Shown here: in pieces, positions 60,001-64,000 of the stretch
Numbering within the stretch: position 1 is the first letter of the stretch
Layout of the letters: every line of letters starts with the position of its first letter
Assembly: GCF_024346315.1 (NCBI RefSeq)
Contig: NZ_JAGQCS010000011.1
Location: 1-64,000 of the forward strand
Direction: 5' to 3'
Length of the DNA stretch: 64,000 nt
DNA from: Cyanobium sp. ATX 6F1
Lineage (GTDB): Bacteria > Cyanobacteriota > Cyanobacteriia > PCC-6307 > Cyanobiaceae
Notes under the pieces: model-generated
Databases searched by the model: none
Told to the model about the DNA's origin: nothing
The model's input: only the letters and a program-made list of their open reading frames with translations
Program-made: the position numbers and the translations under genes

Positions 60001-62147
60001 CAACACTCTCTGGAGCTGATACTAATAACTACTCCTTCTCTGGTTTCGCAACAACAACGCCCAACTACAACATCAACCAACTCGCCCTTTCCGGCGCCTC
60101 AGTAATCGCCGAGAACAAGGTGTACAACGGCAGAACCGCGGCCACCCTGTCTGATACCAGCCTTGGCGGACGGTTGCCCGGTGACGTCGTAGTACTCAAT
60201 AGTGGCGCCTCGACCTTCTCCGATCCCAACGTCGGCACAGGAAAGACCGTCACGGTGTCTGGTGCGGGGATCTCCGGCACCGATGCCGCCAACTACAGCC
60301 TCACCAGCGTTCCTACCACCCTCAGCGCCGACATCAGCATCCGCCCCGTCGCCACCTGGGTCGCCAGCACGGCGGGGAACTGGAGTGATTCAGCCAACTG
60401 GGATGCCCTGCCCAGCGCCGCCAATGTGGCGTCCGTGAGGATCCCCGTCGGCAGCGGCGCTCTCACCTACGACGCCGCCGCCGGCAGCACCACCCTGCAA
60501 AGCCTCTTCAACGACCAGAGCCTCAACCTCACTGGTGGCTCCCTGGCGGTGAGTGGTGCCACCACCGTGGGCACCGGCGCCAGCCTGGGCCTCAACGGCG
60601 GCAGCTTCTCCACCGCCTCGCTGCTCAACCGGGGGCTGGTGAATGGCAGCGGGCCGCTGGCGCTCAACGGGAGCTACACCGAGAGCGGCGGCAGCCTCGG
60701 AACGGGCTTCTCCAGCGTCTCGATCACCCAGACCAGTGGCGACCTCAACCTCAGGGGGGTCGGCGCCGTTGGGCCGGTGACCCTCAGCAGCCTGGCCGGT
60801 GGCCTCAATCTCAGCGGTGCGGTGAGTTCGGCCGGCGGCACGATCAGCCTCAGTGCCAGCGGCGCCACTCAGCTTGCCGCCGGCTCCTCGCTCACCAGTC
60901 CCGGCGCTCTGATCTCCGTCAACAGCAGCGGTCCCCTGTCCCTACTCAGCGCCCGCATCGATGCCAGCGGCGCCAGTGCCGGCGGCACCGTGCAGCTCGA
61001 TGGCAGCAGCATCAGCCTCGCCAGCACCAGCTTGAACACCTCCGGTACCAACGATGGCGGTGCGATTCAGATCGGCCTCAAGGCCCTGCCCAGCAACGTC
61101 ACCATCAGCAACTCCAGCCTGATCGCCGATCCACCGGCCCTTGGCGGATCGATCACCATCGACGGCGTCAACATCGCGATCAGTGGCTCCACCCTCAACG
61201 TCTTTGGACTCAGTGGCGGCTCGATCGTGCTGGGCTCAGGCAACACCGCCACCTTGAGCCTCGATGCCTTCACTTCGCTCGTAGGGGGCAGCGGCGCCTC
61301 CTTCAATCTTTTCGGCGGCTCGATCCTCAACAACGCCAGCATCGTGGGCGGCAAACTTTTCGTGAACGGGGTGGCCGTGGGCAGCTCCGCGCCCCTCACC
61401 AGCACAACCATCCCCCTGCTCGTCACCTTCCTCCAGACGATTGATCCGATTCAACCCGGCCTGATCGATTCCACCACCGACTACTCCGACCCTGGTTCTC
61501 CACTCGTGACCCAATGGGAACGACTGGGCATCGATCCACTCACCATCACCCTTACCCAGTCCCTGTTCCTTTTCTCTGATGCCTTCTTGTATCAAGACGA
61601 GGCGATCACTCCTATCTGGGATTGGGCACGCTTGGATCTATTCAATGAACGTTCTCAACGATCTCTCTACGACATCACCCTTACGGTCGATCGTGACCTG
61701 GATCGTCTCGGAACCTCCTTCCAGCAAGATTCCTTGGTCTACATCATGCTTTTGCGCGAAGCGACCGGTGCAGCACCAGGAGTTACCACTGCTGAGATCA
61801 AGGTACCGTCAGGTGGCACCGGCCTCGATGAAACAGCTTTCTATCTGAAACTCGAGCAACAGCTGTATCCCTCCCAGGCCTTCGCCGGCCGTTGGCCCGA
61901 AGGCTCGCTGCTGAGCCTGTCGGCCAATGCATTCGGTCTGTTTGATCGGGCTGTGCAACAACTCACCCCCCTTCAGGTGCAGGATCAGTTCAACGCCGAT
62001 GAGCAGCGGGCGATGGAAGAAACCGCCGCTAAGTTGGGTCTCGATCCCACCGACGGCCAAACCGTGCCGACCCCCTCCCAGTTGCAGCAAAGTTTGCGCG
62101 ACGTGATCCAAGCGGTCCGAGGAAGGATTCGAGCAGGCCAACCATGA
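54075..62147 (+). CDS. Two-partner-secretion exoprotein (filamentous haemagglutinin-like) with MBG/YDG repeats
   Basis: 2690 residues from the ATG at 54075; the open frame starts earlier at 53850 without signal-like sequence. Signal peptide to about residue 38, then a TPS domain (SPGNLFWLSPGGIAISGAGG, NPNG-like), a Ser/Gly/Ala-rich helix region, about a dozen repeats of ~52 residues with ELSNGNYVVASPKWAN-like motifs (DNA 55735-57540), YDG and MBG-like repeats of ~89 residues (58790-60090), then beta-rich domains and a nonrepeated C-terminus of about 240 residues. No TpsB transporter is in the window. The protein is probably a surface adhesin. Its stop overlaps the CHAT gene start. Confidence 0.9.
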   Translation: MALNVLLSYLPPSRWSLLRSSSKITGLAVGLAALLAGVPVSAGEVSATGGALGLGTAVNGMAGGSCASGLCQVGGGTAAGSNLFHRFSAFDTRGGITGVNFATGGASNVFVGVTSPLGSFIDKLVSFSSPGNLFWLSPGGIAISGAGGFANIQQLNLSTATGWRLGNGVFDAAGTTAGQAALLSGAPLQGAAGALTDPASLAAIGLQNNGDLSLSGGLLTVDQSLLLDAQGGNVLLQAAGIQAPSITINGHSVLQNTALSASGANGGSVTIAAAGSVVSGAPIEAKGGSGAGGSLSITAGQAVVQSAGALLDVSGASAGGSISVQAGKSLFTSSTASALGTGAGAKGGTIEFSAPTVHLAAAQLDASGSGGGGAVRVGGGFQGQALSLGGANASSTTVTAASSLKADATDLGNGGQVVVWSEQSTSFRGSVSAKGGPNGGDGGVLEVSGKEQLLFGGMGDASAPKGTPGSLLLDPKNIVIAADAIGYDVTQLVDPNPGISDNFAQEVTVLSSGNIVATDPFDDAFGIDAGATYLFNGSTGALLSTLSGTLPNNQVGSGGVTALTNGNYLIYSPLWTGNSLTSQLGAVTWGSGTSGIIGAVSSSNSLVGSQAFDQVGIGRITEVGSGNYVVRSYRWANGTATNAGAVTWGSGTSGISGVVSAANSLVGSATGDLVGSGDLAVLSNGNYVVASPQWGNTGSGALGAVTWGSGSSGIIGAVSSTNSLVGSSFGDEMGSGGVIALTNGNYVVISPNYTIPAPLITTAFFPSKPRAGSVAQFDGSTGLIFSGLVGSQAEDQVGSGGITELSNGNYVVASPKWANSAGSSLGAVTWVDPLAGGNQSVNSSNSLIGSSFGDSVGSGGVTAVNNGNYVISSPDWDNSGVFNAGAVTWVNGSSAASGTPSSANSLVGSSPNDRVGGSGITVLTNGNYVVESSSWSGSTLTSQLGAVTWGSGTTGISGVVSSGNSLVGSTIFDIVGNAGITTLTNGNYVVASSFWDNGTAMDAGAVTWGNGSLGSSGVVSGINSLVGTSTNDAVGSDGVTALINNGNYVVASSSWDNGTNVNAGAVTWANGSSGITGAVSSSNSLVGSTSADQVGIGGITALANGNFVVSSFYWSNTAASSSPSSEGAVTWGNGNSGITGVVTSSNSLVGLQANGYYGRVSICSDGCFYISGISALSGDRFVINSNSYGTGEGLLQIATANALTNPFNFSNSPGSDVGISPALITATANTGTAVVLQANNDITLRPGSDIVIDNPGGTSGSAPGGNLTLQAGRSIDLQSSIRTDGANLTLIANDPAAISTFRDAGLATVTMAAGTSIDLNTNTAGAAAGALYLSQFSSTLGVPPSAGVVSLTDITAGLITVDARDGLSLNGTLNALSNSPLTGLPNAGRSLVLYAGAGSFLNPGGSSALNSPNGWLVYADSRSTDANLLNYDFKQYGKTFDDTTPIAAAGKGVIYGFTPAPLTVSLVNASTKNYDSNVDAPISAGNYLVSGAIDGDTVQLNNPVLGAYTTAGTGVGVKDVGTGKTVSVAGVALAPTQIVYGYSLASSTATGVIGGITARPLTATSINSGNSTYGSPLSPGAVNLSNIVGTELVTASASVNTGALSTSGNPIFGAYTQSASATLSGADANNYSFSGFTTTTPNYNINKLALSGAAIAASSSIYGSALVPGAVSFSNIVGLDAVGSSAFVNTAALSISNNPVFGSYTQSASALSGADAANYSFLGFTTATPNYSISKLALAGPAIAAGTSIYGSALAPGVVSFSNIVGLDAVGSSAAVNTSTLSTSGNPIFGAYTQSASATLSGADAANYSFSGFTTATPNYNINKLALSGAAIAASSSIYGSALVPGAVSFSNIIGLDAVGSSAAVNTSTLSTSGNPIFGAYTQSASATLSGADANNYSFSGFTTTTPNYNINKLALSGAAIAASSSIYGSALAPGAVSFSNIIGLDAVGSSAAVNTSTLSTSGNPIFGAYTQSASATLSGADTNNYSFSGFATTTPNYNINQLALSGASVIAENKVYNGRTAATLSDTSLGGRLPGDVVVLNSGASTFSDPNVGTGKTVTVSGAGISGTDAANYSLTSVPTTLSADISIRPVATWVASTAGNWSDSANWDALPSAANVASVRIPVGSGALTYDAAAGSTTLQSLFNDQSLNLTGGSLAVSGATTVGTGASLGLNGGSFSTASLLNRGLVNGSGPLALNGSYTESGGSLGTGFSSVSITQTSGDLNLRGVGAVGPVTLSSLAGGLNLSGAVSSAGGTISLSASGATQLAAGSSLTSPGALISVNSSGPLSLLSARIDASGASAGGTVQLDGSSISLASTSLNTSGTNDGGAIQIGLKALPSNVTISNSSLIADPPALGGSITIDGVNIAISGSTLNVFGLSGGSIVLGSGNTATLSLDAFTSLVGGSGASFNLFGGSILNNASIVGGKLFVNGVAVGSSAPLTSTTIPLLVTFLQTIDPIQPGLIDSTTDYSDPGSPLVTQWERLGIDPLTITLTQSLFLFSDAFLYQDEAITPIWDWARLDLFNERSQRSLYDITLTVDRDLDRLGTSFQQDSLVYIMLLREATGAAPGVTTAEIKVPSGGTGLDETAFYLKLEQQLYPSQAFAGRWPEGSLLSLSANAFGLFDRAVQQLTPLQVQDQFNADEQRAMEETAAKLGLDPTDGQTVPTPSQLQQSLRDVIQAVRGRIRAGQP
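55735..57540. repeat. Imperfect repeats of ~52 residues in the exoprotein
   Basis: About 12 copies carrying NGNYVVxSxxW, GAVTWGxGxxG and NSLVGS motifs; they read as blades or strands of a beta-structure. DNA similarity is moderate. A few copies deviate in length. Confidence 0.8.
58790..60090. repeat. Near-identical 267-bp tandem repeats in the exoprotein
   Basis: Five units starting near 58793, 59060, 59324, 59591 and 59858, spaced 267, 264, 267 and 267 bases. The fourth and fifth are nearly identical in DNA, with a few base changes, which implies recent duplication. Each encodes an ~89-residue MBG-like domain. Confidence 0.88.
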
Positions 62148-63427
62148 ACCACCCCAACTCCCACCGACCAAGCCGTTCCCTGGCCGTCTCGCTGCCGTTG
62201 CTGCTGGGCTTAGCCCTGGCGACCCCAGCGGCGCAGGCGACGCCGCCAGGCGCCGCTGCACAGCTGCTGGCCCGTTCATCCGAGAGCACCTCCCCCTTCA
62301 ACTCGGCCCTGTACAACCCGGCGATCCTGCGCATCGGCTTCAGCGAAGCCAAGGGGAAAACCGCCAGTCCCCAGGCGGATGCCTTCCTCGATCTGACCTT
62401 GATTCCACCGGATGGAGAGGTGCAGGGCTCCCGCAGTGAGGTGTCACTCAAGCGCTTCAACGAGCTGCTGCGCAAGCTCTACGGCCAACTGGCGAGTCAA
62501 TCGCCGCTGGATGTCAACGATCCGAACTCACCGGCTCGGCAGCTGTATTCGATTCTGATCCAGCCGATTGCCGCGCAGCTGCAAAAGCAAAAGATCACCA
62601 CGCTGCTGATCTCCGCCGATGCGGGGCTGCAGGCTGTGCCCTATGCCTCCCTCCACGACGGCCAGAGCTACCTGGGTGAGCGCTATGGCCTTGGCATGAC
62701 GCCGGCCCTGGGGCTCACCAAACTGGCAGTGCTGCCCGAGAAAGCCCAACCGCAACTGCTGGCGGCCGGGGCCTCCGAGTTCGTGGGCCTCAATGCCCTG
62801 CCTCTGGTGCCCCAGGAGCTCGACCGGGTGGGCAAGGGCAAGGCGAACCAGAGCTTCCTCAACAGAAGCTTTACGCCCCAAGTGCTGCTCCAGAAGGCGG
62901 GCGATCCACTGATCGATCGGGTGCACATCGCCACCCACGCTGAATTCCTGCCCGGCGGGCCAGCGGCAGCTCGCCTCTACTCAGGCACCGGTCCGATGTC
63001 CCTGCGTCAGTTATCCCAGCTGCGCCAACGCCGCGGCGAGGGTCAGCTGGATGTGTTCAGCCTCAGCGCCTGCCGCACCGCCCTCGGCGATGCCGACAGC
63101 GAACTGGGTTTCGCGGGGTTGGCGCTCCAGGCGGGATCCCGCAGTGCGCTCGGCAGCCTCTGGTACGTCGACGATGTGGCCACATCGGCGCTGTTCGTGC
63201 AGTTCTACCGCTACCTGGACCAGGGCCTTCCCAAGGCCGAGGCGCTGCAATTCACCCGGCGCGCCATGGCGAACGGCCGGATGCGCCTGGTGCGCGATCA
63301 GGTGATCGGGGCCGGGGGCGATGTGCTCCTCTCCAAACTGACCACGTCCCAGCAACGTCGCATCAGCACAGGTCTGCAGCACCCCTTCTTCTGGGCGGGC
63401 ATCCAGTTGCTGGGAACGCCTTGGTAA
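62144..63427 (+). CDS. Secreted CHAT-domain protease-like protein
   Basis: 427 residues. Signal peptide MNHPNSHRPSRSLAVSLPLL and then LALATPAAQA. The CHAT fold has the catalytic pair: histidine in RVHIATHAEFLPGG near residue 265 and cysteine in DVFSLSACRTALGD near 309. CHAT proteins are caspase-like peptidases. It overlaps the exoprotein stop (ATGA), so the two are co-expressed and perhaps linked: the peptidase may cut or anchor the exoprotein. Cyanobacteria often encode such pairs, but a function is not established. Confidence 0.88.
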   Translation: MNHPNSHRPSRSLAVSLPLLLGLALATPAAQATPPGAAAQLLARSSESTSPFNSALYNPAILRIGFSEAKGKTASPQADAFLDLTLIPPDGEVQGSRSEVSLKRFNELLRKLYGQLASQSPLDVNDPNSPARQLYSILIQPIAAQLQKQKITTLLISADAGLQAVPYASLHDGQSYLGERYGLGMTPALGLTKLAVLPEKAQPQLLAAGASEFVGLNALPLVPQELDRVGKGKANQSFLNRSFTPQVLLQKAGDPLIDRVHIATHAEFLPGGPAAARLYSGTGPMSLRQLSQLRQRRGEGQLDVFSLSACRTALGDADSELGFAGLALQAGSRSALGSLWYVDDVATSALFVQFYRYLDQGLPKAEALQFTRRAMANGRMRLVRDQVIGAGGDVLLSKLTTSQQRRISTGLQHPFFWAGIQLLGTPW

Positions 63428-63470
63428 ACGCAGCCGGCCCGCAGCTCAGGCCAACAAGACGCCAACAAAA

Positions 63471-63496
63471 AACCCCCGGCCAAGGGCCGGAGGGTT
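63471..63496 (-). terminator. Terminator for leftward tRNA-fMet transcript
   Basis: GC-rich hairpin around AACCCCCGGCC and GGCCGGAGGGTT, followed by a T run on the minus strand. Confidence 0.75.
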
Positions 63497-63532
63497 GACG
63501 TGAGGGCGCCGATTGACGACCTCTGAAGTTGG

Positions 63533-63606
<74 letters not shown>

Positions 63607-63664
63607 TCGCCTCAAAGATCGTATCCCTCAGGGGTACCCTTCGGCAATCAACTGAGCCAACGGC

Positions 63665-64000
63665 ATGGCCCGCTACTTCCAGTACGTGCGGTTCCCCCTG
63701 CTGTGTTGCCTGATCGGCCTGGGGGCCGTGCTGGTCTCCCGCGGCCTCACCGCCGCCTGGCTCACCCTGGTGCTGCTGGCCCTGGAGATCAGCCTCTCCT
63801 TCGACAACGCCGTGGTCAACGCGCGGGTGCTGGAAGAGCTCACCCCCGGCCAGCAGCGTTTCTTCCTCACCTGGGGGCTGGTGATCCCGGTGTTCGGCGT
63901 GCGCTTCATGGGTCCGCTGCTACTGGTGGCGTTGGCGGGTGGCGTGGGCCTGGGGGAGGCCTTCGATGCCGCCATGCATCATCCCGACCACTACCGTGAG
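63665..64000 (+). CDS. TerC/DUF475 membrane protein (partial, cut by window end)
   Basis: From the ATG at 63665, open to the end of the window. Several membrane segments (YVRFPLLCCLIGLGAVLVS, LTLVLLALEISLSFDNAVVN) with SFDNAV, the TerC signature, and GQQRFFLTWGLVIPVFGVRF. TerC/DUF475 proteins are linked with metal efflux or membrane insertion. The rest lies outside the window. Confidence 0.85.
   Translation, partial: MARYFQYVRFPLLCCLIGLGAVLVSRGLTAAWLTLVLLALEISLSFDNAVVNARVLEELTPGQQRFFLTWGLVIPVFGVRFMGPLLLVALAGGVGLGEAFDAAMHHPDHYRE

Noticed and set aside
58790-60090. Regular repeats that might be a CRISPR array
   Set aside because: Units are 264-267 bp, near identical throughout, and in one coding frame; there are no short repeats with unique spacers.

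Overview
The window reads as a GC-rich picocyanobacterial chromosome, most like a Cyanobium or Synechococcus relative. The signs are HIP1 octamers (GCGATCGC, for example at 2385 and 4059), a cyanobacterial gene set (long-form CbiX with an MxCxxC site, DUF2811, DUF3303, PAP/fibrillin, type II NADH dehydrogenase, a GH57 protein, a two-partner-secretion exoprotein beside a CHAT protein) and an initiator tRNA. Genus-level placement is inference.

Layout. 1-15 kb is mostly core: cupin, ABC ATPase, a FitAB-like toxin-antitoxin pair, a broken YchJ gene, a cyclase-like receptor overlapping a cyclic-nucleotide-type MscS channel, a membrane cluster of DUF4178, aminopropyltransferase-like and DUF350 proteins, GH57, dCTP deaminase and an MpaB-type oxygenase. 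15-21 kb holds two decayed copies of an HNH-HIT gene, a VapBC pair, two MNT/HEPN pairs, a zinc alcohol dehydrogenase and two copies of a ~97-bp repeat. 20.9-22.5 kb carries a J-domain gene followed by an HNH-nuclease gene. 22.5-26.0 kb is an integron-type cassette array without a visible integrase: attC-like sites separate four leftward genes, one encoding a RelA/SpoT-like protein and one a cold-shock/DUF1294 protein. 26-35 kb starts with a PLD-DEAD-DUF3427 helicase, followed by a chain of toxin-antitoxin modules (DUF433/DUF5615, Phd/Doc, HicBA, MNT, VapBC, MazEF) with partial copies of the helicase 3' end between several of them. 35.3-36.3 kb is a gene with an actinobacterial look. 36-64 kb returns to mostly core cyanobacterial genes and ends with an ~8-kb repeat-rich secreted exoprotein, a CHAT protein overlapping it by four bases, tRNA-fMet and the start of a TerC/DUF475 gene.

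How genes work together. About ten toxin-antitoxin modules lie in 34 kb, several with clear palindromic operators. Many of their neighbours are truncated, frameshifted or partly duplicated, so 15-35 kb looks like an accretion zone where modules arrive and decay. Outside it the most interesting pairs are the cyclase-like receptor with its MscS channel, both lacking hallmark ligand or catalytic residues, and the exoprotein with its CHAT partner.
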